A stretch of DNA of 45,000 nt from positions 1 through 45,000 of the forward strand of contig JBBHKE010002871.1 of the NCBI GenBank assembly GCA_037447655.1, given 5' to 3'. The notes beneath the pieces are model-generated. The model searched no databases. It saw only the letters and a program-made list of their open reading frames with translations, and was not told where the DNA came from. Shown here piece after piece: positions 1 to 11,038 of the stretch; the first letter of the stretch is position 1; every line of letters starts with the position of its first letter. Position numbers and translations under genes: made by a program. The DNA comes from Zygnema cylindricum. Taxonomy: Eukaryota; Streptophyta; Zygnematophyceae; Zygnematales; Zygnemataceae.

Positions 1-1
1 A

Positions 2-1931
2 ATTGAACTAGCAGATGGAAGATTGGAACAGGCAAGCAAGTTAGATTCTTGTTTGAAAGAGTCTTTGCAGCCATGGCATGGGCAGGTGAATCATTACGAT
101 GCATGCTATGTTCTTGAGCACTTGGAATATAAACCACCGGTAGCTCTTAGTTTTTTCAATTGGGTCAGAAGCCAGCCGGCTTTTGTGACAAATAACTATG
201 TGTTGTGTACTTTGATGAAGATCTTAGCGAAGGGAAAACATTTCACTCTTCTGGAAAATCTCCTAAATAATTTTAGCTCGTTTACTGGAGGAGCAGTTAA
301 TGAGGTTGCATTCACAACAGTCATGAAAGGATACGCTGACACTCACCAGTTTGATAAGATGATGAAGACTTACAATCAGATGTTGGCGACTGGAGTGCAT
401 CCAAATGAGTACACATTCAGGTTAGAACTGGCTTGGCAGTTATGTCTATGTTTGGCTCACATGTTTAGTAATTTGATGTTCCCTTCCTTTCTTGAGTGTT
501 GTTCAGTTTTGTTTCTCTTCTTCTTGCTCATCGTCACATGACAACCCGTAAACGATGTTTGTGTCACTGTCCTTGTCGATGTTTCCATTTCTTTTTAGGC
601 AGCGAATTTGTCAGATCCTGTAACGTACTTGGTGGCTGATTGTTTGCAGTGTTGTCATTCGCGGTCTAGTCAAAGCTCGGCGCAGCTATGAAGCAATTGA
701 GTTTTTCGAGGAGGCCAAGAAGTTGAATTGTAAACTTAATCAACATTTGTATGGTGAATTGATTACGCTCTATGGCATTACGAAGCAATTTCAAAGAGCT
801 GCAGCAGTGTTGAAAGAAATGACTGTCAATGGACTACCTCCAAATGTTATTAAATATAACAGGCTGATGCAAGCATACTGTAGGGCAAACCTTGGCAAGG
901 AGGCTGTTAATCTGCTTGAAGAGATGAAACTACAAAAAGTGATTCCCAATAACATCACCTACCTCATTCTGGTTGACTTTTTTTCTAAACGAAACGATGT
1001 GGAGCAGGCAAAACTTCTGTTCCATGAAGCGCAATCTGAAGCTTGTCTGAAGTTGCACTCTCGTTTCTACAATGTACTTATTCATATGTATGCGAAAATT
1101 GGTCAGATGTCTGAGGCTGAGGATATGATTGTGACTATGAAAGCTGATAAACTGACACCAGATCATTCTACGTACTTGACTTTGCTCTCTGGTTATGCAA
1201 AGAGGGGAATGTTTTCTGCAGCAAAAGGTGCATTGGCTACCATGAAGAAAGAGTTGGGACTTGTCAATACCTACACGTATACTTCTCTCCTAACTCTTTG
1301 CCTGGAGTGTACGTCACAGGAGGCAGCGGTTAGCCTGGTGGACTGCATGGAAGCCAGTGGTCATTGGCTACACAAGGTAGTTTGGGAGTTGTCAATGTGT
1401 TCTCAACATGTATGTGAGGAGGAAAGCTTCTGGAATGGTGTAACTAGTGACCTTAAGAAGCTGACAAATGAATCTGCAACGTTACCTGATGTCACGATCA
1501 TGTCAATTGTTGCATTTCTGGCAAAATTGGGGTTGGAAAATCGTGCCCGTCGATTTTGGAAAGAAGCAAAGCTGCAGGGTTTCTTAACACGGTTGCAATA
1601 TCCAGAAGGAAGCAGCTGGAAGATTGACCTTCATGATCTTCACCCTCTTGCCGTTGAATCCGTGCTTGTCGTTGAACTTTCTCATCTGAGGAGCACTCTT
1701 GAGGCTGGTAAGGTTCCCGAGCAAATTCATATTGTCACTGGTTGGGGACGTAGCAGGGATGGTCCTTCTACTGGGGACTCTCTTCAAGCAAGAGTATCAG
1801 CCATTCTTCAGGAGTTGCATTCGCCCTTTTGCAAAATTCAGGGAAATGGCGGTCGCCAGTCTGCTCGACGTCAGGAAGTGTGGACATGGTTGCAAAGTCA
1901 GAGGACCAGAAGCTGGCTCGCGATGAAGTGA
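2..1931 (+). CDS. PPR-SMR protein, 3' part (5' end outside window)
   Basis: Two exons are seen, 2-420 and 650-1931, joined by a GT-AG intron (421-649) that keeps the frame; stop TGA at 1929-1931. The frame is open to the window edge, so the N-terminus is missing; 566 residues are visible. The protein is a run of about 35-residue pentatricopeptide repeats (for example around PPNVIKYNRLMQAYCRANLG) followed by a C-terminal small MutS-related (SMR) domain with an IDLH motif (about 1624-1635) and a TGWG motif (about 1738-1749). From recall, the layout and the SGH...TGWGR tail most resemble the Arabidopsis At1g18900/At1g74750 type, with At1g79490 a more distant alternative. PPR-SMR proteins bind organellar RNA or DNA and some cleave RNA; organelle targeting cannot be judged without the N-terminus. 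The exact orthologue is inference. Confidence 0.9.
421..649 (+). other. Intron of the PPR-SMR gene
   Basis: GT donor after 420 and TTTGCAG acceptor ending at 649. Joining the flanks restores a split serine codon and continues the PPR reading frame (YTF-S-VVIRGLVKARR). An in-frame read-through of the donor hits a stop at 539-541, so splicing is needed for a full protein. Confidence 0.88.
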
Positions 1932-2774
1932 TGGTTTGTCTTTCGGTGATGAATGTCAAGAATCACATTACAGTATCACCAGACTGGTGAATTTTATTTC
2001 TATATGGGACTTGACATACTAAACTCGAAGTCATCATATTTTATTTCGCATCATGGATTTCCAGGCTGTTCTCAAGTGACAAGCCACGTTGCATCTTGAT
2101 ATCCACCATATTTTTTGGGCCCTCTGAAACAGCTTGAAATTGGCCACATCAGTATAACTAGTTATGTCATGTGGTCCATTGCTCTTTTAGTTTTTGTACA
2201 TAACTGATGTTCACTGCATATTTGCCTCGTAGATATTCAATTGCTACTCAAGGAGCCAGAAGCTTTCTCCCATCGACGGTTACTCCATTTTAGAGCTCAA
2301 TTTGGCCATTTCATTCTCCTTTTTGACTATCAGCCTTCTTATTGTACTGTACAATTTATAGTGGAGGACACGAGGTACACGTCCCTGGTTTGTACACTGG
2401 GATGACAGATGAATTCCTTGTTTCAGGCTTGCAATGTCGGTATTGTTTGTTCTAAACCTGTTTTTTTGCAGTGCTTGATAAGGGAGGTTGTCATAAAATG
2501 TCTTGTGAAGCAAATCATGAGATGGAAAGGAGATGCTGAGATGTCGAAACATTGTAGAATAGGATAGTTTGATACCAGTTTGTAGTCGACTAATGGCATT
2601 TAGGAAAGGAGACTTTAGTTGCCTGGTCAGTTTTGTCAATATACACGATATACGGTGTAGTAAATGCTATGTATATTTTTGTAATTAGACAAATTGGAAG
2701 TTTTTGAATGTACCTTTCTTAGATATTAGCCTTTTTAGGATTTTTCTCGCGTTTGGATAGCCTTTATCCAGAAC

Positions 2775-2862
2775 TTTGGTGCAGTCAAGAACCTCGGATT
2801 CCGGTATTGCCGAACAGGTCACGAGTTCTATGTTCGACTCTCCTGTACATTGAATGCTATTA
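2775..2862 (+). mobile_element. Possible decayed tRNA-derived SINE head
   Basis: A box-A-like string (TTGGTGCAGTCAAG, near 2778) is followed about 55-60 bases later by a box-B-like string (GTTCGACTC, near 2842), the spacing of an internal RNA polymerase III promoter. The whole does not fold into a good cloverleaf, so it is not called a tRNA gene. No tail or target duplication was identified; this could be chance. Confidence 0.3.
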
Positions 2863-5373
2863 GATTAAAGAAAGTACTAGCGTGGGGTGTATACTCCTAT
2901 TCACTTTTGACGTCTTGTGAGTGGTCTACATCCGAAAGGAACACTTACATAGCTAAGTTGTTTTTGAGTTTTACCTTTGTCTTCGTTTGACGGTATCATA
3001 ATTTTGCTTTTCTCATTCTCATTGAACCTCCCTTGGTTTCTCAGATGGTTTACTATCGTGCTCTTTAATAAAGTCTTACCATTTACTCATTTGTTTCAAT
3101 CATGGCTCTAAACTCAATAGGATTAGCAGCAGTGGCTAGACTGCTCAATATTGCATTTTGGGAATATGGACTTCGCTCCAAAAGGGATGGAGAAGGTGGT
3201 TGAGAGGTTCACGCTACAAAAAATGTTTTAGATGATTGACATCGTTAATCATCCGTTGTTTTCATTTTCTGTGAGGTAAATCACATTTAAACTCCATGGA
3301 GTCTCTTTTTGACCCAAAGTCGTGAATTAGTGTTAATAACTCTATTTTAGTAAGGACCCTAAATTAGCCATGTTGCATTATGTCATTTAGTTCATTTACT
3401 CTAGTAAATCATTAACATTAATAATTCAGTAAAGCAGCGGTGGGTGGTGCTTAGCCAGTCCCTATTCTTTCACTGCAGGGTCAAACTTTCGCGTATGGTT
3501 CATGTGTAGGAGCATATCAGTGTGTTGACTGACCACCGTTTTCTCACTGTTTTCAATTTACCTGCTTTTAGATGTGGTCCTGATGCTGTGGCAGATTCAC
3601 CCGGTACTTTCAATAGGTGATTTGGTAACTAATGTCCACTTCATCATTTTTATATACGTCTGTCTTCGTGTCTACTACATATTTAAAGCATAAGTTTGAC
3701 ATTCTTAAACAATCTCTTTGATAAACTGATTTCAGGTCAACTAATTTGGTCCACATTTGGTTCTTATTGTATCATCATTTTCTTTTTGGTAGCATCTACC
3801 CCCCGAAGGAATATTCCCCGGGGTTTAAGAGAAAGTTTTGGTGCATTTCAATGCTATACTGTTTTGGCTGCTGCTGGTGGGCAAAGAATAGCAACAGTAT
3901 ACTGATGTATCATATGATATGTTCACCACAGCGAAAATTCATGCATTAGGCTTTGCTGCTAAATAGACAGCTAAATCTCACTTATGTCTTATTTTTTACC
4001 TCTATTGCTGCTACTTGTGTCAAAGATGTGATTTGTGAGAGGTTGGACAATTTTTGTCACATCTACTAAGATTCCTTTAAATTTTCGACTATAGGCTACG
4101 CTTATCTCCAATCGAAGGATCAAGAATTGGTGATGTAATTCAATTTATCTATTTACAAGTTTTTGCTTAGGCAGCACTAAGAGGCTGTGAGTGCGTAATA
4201 CATGCACATTTTACCAAAACAGAATGAAATTTTTTATCAAGAACACATAAAGATAGGTAATACGTAAGCGTGGCATACAAAAAAAACACACAAAACTGAG
4301 ATGTCTACCTAGGATAACTGTGTTTATTCCCCTTCACGAGCAAAATCAGACATACTGATATCTTCCAAGTGGTCAAGAGCATACCGAATTACTTGGCAAA
4401 TGTGAACAACGACAGAGCAGAAAATGCAACAGCTTCAGAACACAGTTAAATATACAGTACCAAAATGCTTCATAAACTAGAAATGAACAATCTCTTTGAA
4501 CAGAGTATTTGCAACTGAAGTCTACCTACAGATCTCTGTAAGCTTTCAAATGCTGGTCGCTCACAAGAGCTATAAACAAGAACTCAACACAATGCGCAGA
4601 GTCTTTAAGAAACGTTAAAAACAAGGTATGTAAAATATTGAGCATCGAAATGAATATGTTTGCAAAACTGTCACCACCATTTCAATGGGTATCATCATAT
4701 AAACGGAAATTAATAAAACTTCAAATACTACGGTTTTTTTTCTGGTCAAAGGAATGTATTGCACTGGACATTCTTTTGCTTTAAACCCTGAATGGACACT
4801 TGTTTAGACATGTAAATAGAGAAACGGCTGAAAGTCATAACGCAGGACTATATTAAAATTCGATCAGGATCCACACTATATCCAATTTGCCCACCCTTCC
4901 ATGGCACTAAATGTGCCAAAGGGCAAAAGGAACACACATCCATGGTCCATAATCTATACATTGAAAGGCTAGCTCAAACTCCTGCGCTAGGAGGCCCATA
5001 AATTATTTAATAGAATCAGAAGTGCAAAATGACATAAAAAATAAGTTTATGGTCAACAATTAACAACTGGACTGGATCTATCATTGCAACGAAAATTAAG
5101 CGGCCAGCTTTCCTTAGGTTCTCAAACTACATATCTTGAAAGACAAGTGTAAAAACAGACCACCATCAGCATTCTCTAAATGGATAACCAATGCGCCAAT
5201 AGTAGAAGTACGTACCTTAGAAGTGACCGTCCAGTGAAGTCTCTGCCACAACGGCTCAGGAGAACAAAGGAGCTTCGGGTATGACAGAAGAAGTGAATAT
5301 GCAACCCTAAAATTGCCAACACCCTGAATACCACAAAATCTACTACTAACCAATTTCAGATTCGCCTGCAGAA

Positions 5374-5433
5374 ACCCTAACTCATTTGGTAGTTTATAAC
5401 ATACCCCTAACTCATACGGTGGTTTATGTAAAA
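5374..5433. repeat. Two-copy tandem duplication, about 30 bp unit
   Basis: Two adjacent copies of a roughly 30-bp unit beginning CCCTAACTCAT and continuing into GGTTTAT or AGTTTAT are visible. The copies differ at several positions, so the duplication is not recent. Confidence 0.6.
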
Positions 5434-6259
5434 CACAGAGCGCATCTCAGAAGTGACATCTGAAACAGCACATAACATAATCCTAGACAAAGGCAGCAAA
5501 AAAACAACTAATTTAAAAATGAAAACGACACTGCATTTAGGGTTACCAAATCGGATTATACACTAATATAAGGGATTTGGGTATAATACGCATGGAATAT
5601 TGGGATGCCACAAATAGCGTTTCTCATACCTTTCGCATATTATAAATATGAATTGACCATTTTCTGTATGCTGAATCAGGGTAGAAGGAGATAAGAAAAA
5701 TCGGAAGTACTAGGGGGTTAGGGTCCAGTGAATATTCCACAAATACTATAACCTTAGTTTTGACTACCTATCTCAGAGGGCCCAACACCTACAGAGCCTG
5801 TGTGATATCGATAATTGTGATTTAAGTCCCTCAACAAACTAGTCCTAGAGACCAGAGGGTCAATGGTAAATGACATACTCTTGATGAGCCCAAGGGTCTG
5901 ACAAGGAAGAAATACAGATATTAATGGCATCACAAAAAAAATGTTATATTAAGGGAGAGGTGGTATCCAGAAACAGAGCACAAAATTCAAATCACGACTT
6001 CCAATCAAAGGCTTCTGAAAAGGTAGTGGCATTTCCTTCCATTACAAAAAAACCGAAGTTACAACAGGCATCACTTTCGGTCATGATTTGAGACCGACAA
6101 AGACAGACACGACAACACAAATTGACATGGCATGATGTTCATGCCAAGACAAAAATTATGCCAATTGAGAGTAAAACATAAGCCAGTGGACATGTTCCAT
6201 TCCTTTAATTCTCAGAATTCCCAAAATGGTCCAGTTCCACCAATTCCACAAGAATGTCT

Positions 6260-6968
6260 CTACTCTTCCTCCTCTCCCTCTTGATCAGCGATATTGAAGT
6301 AACGGAGCTCATACACATTCCTGTCCTTGTTTGAAGCAATAACTCGCAGCCAATCTCGGACATTATGCTTCTTCAAATACTTCTTTGTCAAATATTTCAA
6401 GTATCTGCACAACAGTATCCTTAACCATACTAATCAGTTCCCGCCATTCCGAACACAAAAAAAAGTTGAACATTTGCATTTCAGGTTCCTACCCTAGAAG
6501 AGGTACAAATACAAAAGTATTTTTCATCTACTTTTCAGGTTTTTCACTTAAAACAGGACAGCGTATCAGACCTAAAATTCAGGTTTAGTGAAGGAAGCAT
6601 ATTTAACTGATACATTCATAAACCTTAAGAAGCATGCACATTGAACCTCCACAGCAATAATTGCAACCCTAACTCAAAAAAAAAAACAAAAACCCTGAGA
6701 AATCATAGAAACATCGACAGTACCTCTTGGAGAAATCGTTCTCAGAAGTGACACTGATCTTCGTCTTCTCACGAACTACCTTCACCTCTTCTCCTAAAAC
6801 TCCAGCCTTTCCATCGACCTTGATCCTATCCTGCAAAAACTTCTCAAATGAAGCAATCTCCATAATCTTGTCCTCCACAGGCTTAGAGCAGTCTATTGTA
6901 TAAGTCACTGCCTTCTTCTTTCCCTTCGGCCCTCCTGACACAGGCGCTTTCTTTGCTGGAGGAGCCAT
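6260..6968 (-). CDS. RPL22: 60S ribosomal protein L22 (eL22)
   Basis: Complement of join(6260-6404, 6724-6968), 129 residues, complete. The ATG at 6968 opens [20 protein letters not shown], a basic eL22 N-terminus. The body carries family signatures [35 protein letters not shown] and, in exon 2, [20 protein letters not shown] and YELRYFNI, ending in the typical acidic tail (EGEEEE). The intron (6405-6723) splits the arginine codon of FSKR; donor GTACTG and acceptor TGCAG fit. Length matches the family (about 120-130 residues). It is a component of the cytosolic large ribosomal subunit. It is convergent with the PPR-SMR gene, and a large CT/GA-rich block begins about 300 bp upstream of its start. 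Confidence 0.98.
6405..6723 (-). other. Intron of RPL22 containing a telo-box-like motif
   Basis: GT-AG intron on the minus strand. It contains AACCCTAA on the plus strand at 6665-6672, close to exon 1. Telo-box motifs in the leader or first intron are typical of plant ribosomal protein genes; function here is inferred from family knowledge only. Confidence 0.6.
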
Positions 6969-7270
6969 TTCTCCTAGATCTCCTAAACCTTGCTGGCTCC
7001 TTTGCTGCTTGCAGAGAAGGGAACTTCTTGCAGCAACTGGAAAAGGTCATTCAAATGTGTTTTTCTCCTTCATATGGTCTCCACAGGTTCAGATCAGCAG
7101 GGTTCAATCAAACCTAAAGTTTGATCGGACGGTGAGAGACGATTACCACATTTCAGCTCTGCACGTTAAACGTCGATTTTTCTAGTCGCACGTGCGAAAA
7201 GTACAGAAATTTGTACGTTTATGAAAATGAGGCGTACCAGCAATTGTCTCCCACACACAGCTGGTATGGC
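6969..7270 (-). promoter_or_regulatory. RPL22 upstream region with CACGTG palindrome
   Basis: The zone directly upstream of the RPL22 start. It contains a perfect 12-bp palindrome, TCGCACGTGCGA, at 7186-7197 with a G-box/E-box core CACGTG at 7189-7194, about 220 bp from the ATG. No clear TATA box was recognised. The promoter role is inferred from position. Confidence 0.45.
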
Positions 7271-7277
7271 CGGAATA

Positions 7278-7435
7278 ATTTCATCTCTCGCTCTCTCTCT
7301 CGCCCCCTCTCGCCCTCTCTCTCGCCCCCTCTCGCCCTCTCTCGCGCCCTCTCTCTCGCCCCCTCTCCCGCCCCCTCTCCCTCTCGCCCCCTCTCTCGCC
7401 CCTCTCTCGCCCCCTCTCTCGCCCTCTCTCTTGCG
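7278..7435. repeat. Pyrimidine-rich CT/CTCGCCCC tract
   Basis: The plus strand is almost pure pyrimidine broken by regular G residues, built from variants of CTCTCTCGCCCC. Open frames on both strands here are low-complexity translations and are not genes. Confidence 0.9.
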
Positions 7436-7612
7436 TCCGAGCAAACGCCCATGGTAGAGAGAAGACATATGTTTGATGTTTTTGCCTCTCTCTCTTTCTC
7501 TCTCTCTAGGTCTGTCTCTCTCTCTCTCTCGGTCTCTCTTTCGCGCCGGAGCACACGCCCATGCTACAGATGGAAAATACATTCGTTGTATATTTTGCCC
7601 TTATCTTTTTTG
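7432..7612. repeat. Tandem duplication of about 120 bp, including a CT tract
   Basis: A block that starts GCG(T/C)C(C/G)GAGCA(A/C)ACGCCCATG and ends TTTTGCC occurs at about 7432-7487 and again at about 7552-7610, each next to a CT tract (7484-7545 lies between). The unit is therefore microsatellite plus unique segment, copied once. Confidence 0.6.
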
Positions 7613-7740
7613 TTTCAGTTTGAAGGTATTAGTGGGGTCACATGACAAGTTACATCTGTGTTTTTGCCCTTTCTTTCTAATGTGTTGCATGCTTAAGCTA
7701 CATTCACACCCACCAGAAGTGTTCACAAGCCAAATGCACG

Positions 7741-7984
7741 TGTGTCGTGAGAGAGAGAGGGAGTGAGAGATTGAGAGGAGGGAGGGAGTGAGATAGATAG
7801 AGGGGAGAGGGAGTGAGAGAGAGATAGGAGAGAGGGAGTGAGAGAGATAGAGAAGAATTTAAGTGGTAAAGACGGGAGAGGAAGTGGAGAGCTAGAGAGG
7901 AGAGAGAGGGAGAGAGAAGAGAGAGGGAGAGAGAAGAGAGAGGGAGAGAGAAGAGAGAGGGAGGGGGACAGATAGACAGGAGTG
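7741..7984. repeat. Purine-rich GA/GGGAGTGAGAGA tract
   Basis: The plus strand is nearly all purine, with repeated GGGAGTGAGAGA and GAGAGAAGAGAGAGG units. It is the opposite polarity to the tracts at 7278-7435 and 8148-8352. Confidence 0.9.
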
Positions 7985-8147
7985 AGAGAGGCAGTCGTTA
8001 TTATGGAGAAAGCTTTTTTTGAGAGGTGAGTGTAACTATTTTCCTCTTGCTGCCTGTCTCTCCAAAACACGCAGTGGGACAGAGTGAGATGGAGGGAGAG
8101 GGGGAGAGAGGGAATGGCATGGCCCAAGGTGAAAATTTAAAGAGCTC

Positions 8148-8352
8148 GTTCTCTCTCCCTCTTCCTCTCTCTCTCCCTCTCGTTCTCTCCCCTCCTTCCC
8201 CCCTCTCCTCCTCCCCTCTCCCTCCTCTCCCCCTCTCCCCCTCTCCCTTTTTCTCCGCCTCTCCTCCCTCTCCCTCTCTCTCCCTCTCCCTTTCCCTCTC
8301 TCTCTCCCTCTCCCTTTCCCTCTCTCTCTCCCTCTCCCTCTCCTTCTCCTCT
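8148..8352. repeat. Pyrimidine-rich CTCTCCCTCTCC tract
   Basis: An almost uninterrupted homopyrimidine stretch on the plus strand, with CTCTCCCTTTCCC units repeated in its second half. A short purine patch at about 8088-8118 precedes it. Shorter pyrimidine runs follow at about 8590-8640. Confidence 0.9.
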
Positions 8353-10263
8353 GTCCTTTTGTCAGTTTGGAAAGAAATCGTCTCACATAAGTTCTTGAAT
8401 TATTCTTTACTGGTCTGCAAGTGGACAATAAATTGTTCTTTCATCGTTGTTCCAAGCATACATAACTACACTTGGCAGTTTTGGCTTTGAAAATTTGCCC
8501 AACAATTGACTTACCTCCTGTTTATTCTTGTGTTATTTTAAGCCAAGAACATATTGAACAAAAAGACCTGTTCAAGTTGTGGTTTTTCTTCTCTCTTCCT
8601 CCCCCTCTCCCTGTTCCTCTCTCGCTCTCTTCTGTCTTTGCTCTAGCTCTATTTTCTTTTTCAGGTTTCATTTTATTGTTTTAGCGTTTCACCCGTCGGT
8701 TTTACCAGAGGCTGCTTTAGCAAGCAGTTGATGCGATGTGAAGCACGTAACATGTAGGATGAATACTCCAAAGCACTTCATCACTCGCGCAGATATGAAG
8801 GCGCGCGCGCGCTTTTTACTGATATGTGTCTTGATTATTTATCTTGTGTGTCCAGAATAAGGTTTTAGGGGAAAATAACTGTTGACCTGATGACTTATTG
8901 TCGCGTTGAACTCTTACTTGTCGAGAAGGTTATAGAAAATGGCTGTCATTGGAAAAGATGCTTGCCTTTTCTATTCTACTTCATTTTCAATAGTAACATC
9001 GAGAATTTTGGAATTGCAAATGTACAGTCTGCATATGTTAACTATGTCACCCGACAAGAGCACATTGGTTTTTGAGGTAAGTGGAGAATCCAAGTTAGTT
9101 AAAACAAAGTTTATTTCGCCCTCCTTGCAGGATCTAATAGTATTGATTATTGGAGTGTTCAATGCATTATAGGAATGAAATGTTCAGTAAATATTATCAG
9201 AACATAAGGTGAATTGCAATCACATTCTCTGGTTCATTGTTTTTTTCTCGGAAAGGAGAGAGCTTTAGTGTTTAGGAAGAGATTAGTGCTGTGGCTGTCA
9301 AATAAGTTTGCTGGGAAATGTCCCACGATTTAGTCACTTGCCGAGAAATAGCTCATGACTTTGCCATTGTTTTGAAACTGTCTTCATAAGTTTGCTGGGA
9401 AATATCTCACGAGTTAGTCATTATTTAGGAACTGCCTTCGCAAGATTGCGGAGAAATATTTCGTTAGTGGGTCATTATTTTGAAGCTGAGAAATATCTCA
9501 CAATTTGTAACTATTTTTAAGCTATGAAACATCTCACGAGTATGGTTATTGACATAAGTTTCTTTATGAACTCGTAATATTGTGCTTATGGAACCTTTCA
9601 ATTATTTTTAATAATTTGTTATCTGTATCGTATGGAAACAATACCAATGTATGTTTACTTTTAAGAGTTTTTATACTGGCAGGGTGAACTTACTTTCATG
9701 TGCTTAGGAAATACTTCTTAAAATAAGCAATAATTTGCTGTTTGTTTAGCTTTGCTGTTCACTTTTAAGAAGTTTTTTAAGAAGGTTGAACTTACCGCTA
9801 TGTACTATGGACTAGTATTTTCAAACTACCACTGCAGTTTTATCTGACCACTATCTATCCGATGGTTCAAATCGAAGTTTGTATTCAGTAATATTGGCCA
9901 GTCATAATTTTATGGTATCTCCGTAAATTCTGTGAATGACCAATTTTTATGTTGTAACTTGCAACTCTTATTACTTTTTGTGAAATTAAACTTGAAAGTT
10001 ATCACGAGGGTGAACTGTTTGAGGACATGGAAACAAAAGTTACAAATGGCCAAAACAAAAATGGAAAAACGAAGAAGATACTGGAAGGTCTATGTTAGCA
10101 ACAGTTTAGAGTAAAGCTGAAAGTGGCCAGGCTAAAAATTGTTTCCTTTTTTTCTTTTAATTGAAATCAGCCAAACTATGTCTAGAGCAGGTCATTTAAT
10201 TTTGGGAGGAATGTTTTCGATAAGTAGTTTCTCCGAGGAGGTTATTTTTTGGTAAATTGAATC
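8353..10263. other. Intergenic DNA without recognisable gene
   Basis: AT-rich sequence. A short alternating GC run lies near 8802-8814, and a degenerate tandem repeat occupies about 9305-9545. Open frames are short and featureless. Confidence 0.5.
9305..9545. repeat. Degenerate tandem repeat, about 60-70 bp unit
   Basis: Four diverged units can be followed, each with a core like GAAATATCTCACGAGTTAG, followed by TCATTATTT or a variant and a GAA(A/G)CTG segment. Copies are imperfect and differ in length. Confidence 0.65.
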
Positions 10264-10266
10264 TAA

Positions 10267-11035
10267 GGGTGCGTCTCCATGTACTTGTAACTTAGCGAAA
10301 AAACTTTGTTCTTTAACGCAGATCTGGCGGATTTCAAGTGTCCCTATGTGTAACAACGACAGAGTTACTTAAGGGTGTGACGATTGTATATGCCGACAAT
10401 GCCCGTGACGGCTGTCGATGTCTACAATCTTTGATGACGCACGTTAATTTTTCTATCTGCTTGTCATGTCGCATGAGTTTTCATAACATTGTAGACGTAT
10501 CGCCTTCCAGCCTGTGCCCTTTCACGGTTGGATGCGCTTTGCCTTTGAGTCGCGTGTCCGCTAAGCGTGAAATGGCATGGGAATCTTAAGACCCTTGGCT
10601 AAATAAAATCCGTACCACGCGCAAACGGACAAAACCAAACAAATTGTGTACTTTGCCTTGTCGTACCCGAACGCAAACGGACAAAACCTAACGAATAGTG
10701 TACCTTTCGCCGTCGCTTGAATTCGTTTGAAATTTTTGTAAATTTTTTTACACGTGCGAATACGTGTTCCTATTTGTTTTTCGAAAATATTATGTTTTAA
10801 AACACATCGTCCATGTGTTTTAAATAAAAGTTTGAAGATGACGTTTTTTGGGGTGGCCGTGGGTCGAAGAACACAAGACGACAACATGTAGTACATCCTA
10901 AATTCGATGATGACGTAAAATGTACTTCTCATTTTTTCTATTTTTTTGTACGGTTGGAACTTGCGCGGTACGGCTCTAAGTTTTACAGGAAAACGACAGA
11001 AAAAAACCCTTACTTTGGCACATGGAGACGCACCC
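10267..11035. mobile_element. TTA-flanked inverted-repeat element, copy 1 (PIF/Harbinger-like MITE)
   Basis: The left end reads GGGTGCGTCTCCATGTAC; the right end is its reverse complement with one mismatch in 18. Flanks are TAA (left) and TTA (right), close to the three-base TWA duplication known for PIF/Harbinger elements. At 769 bp with no transposase it would be non-autonomous. Internally it has a roughly 50-bp tandem duplication around AAACGGACAAAACC (about 10617-10715) and an imperfect 18-bp-arm hairpin at 10382-10429. A 160-codon minus-strand open frame (10561-11043) runs through the right end and has no known domain. Superfamily assignment rests on ends and flanks only. Confidence 0.8.
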
Positions 11036-11038
11036 TTA

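Larger units (their letters stand above)
1932..6259. other. Intergenic spacer between convergent PPR-SMR and RPL22 genes
   Basis: No convincing gene was found. The first few hundred bases should hold the 3' UTR of the PPR-SMR gene, and the bases just below 6260 the 3' UTR of RPL22. Open frames here (for example 2280-2639 on the minus strand) show no recognisable domain. Noted inside: a tRNA-like SINE remnant near 2775-2860 and a short tandem duplication at 5374-5433. The rest is AT-rich unique-looking DNA. Confidence 0.6.

Noticed and set aside
2280-2639. 119-codon minus-strand open frame downstream of the PPR-SMR gene
   Set aside because: No recognisable domain, and it lies in the probable 3' flank of a gene on the other strand.
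7166-8490. Many long open frames on both strands in the CT/GA-rich block
   Set aside because: They are translations of low-complexity repeats (runs of Leu-Ser-Pro or Arg-Glu-Gly), overlap each other on both strands and have no domain.
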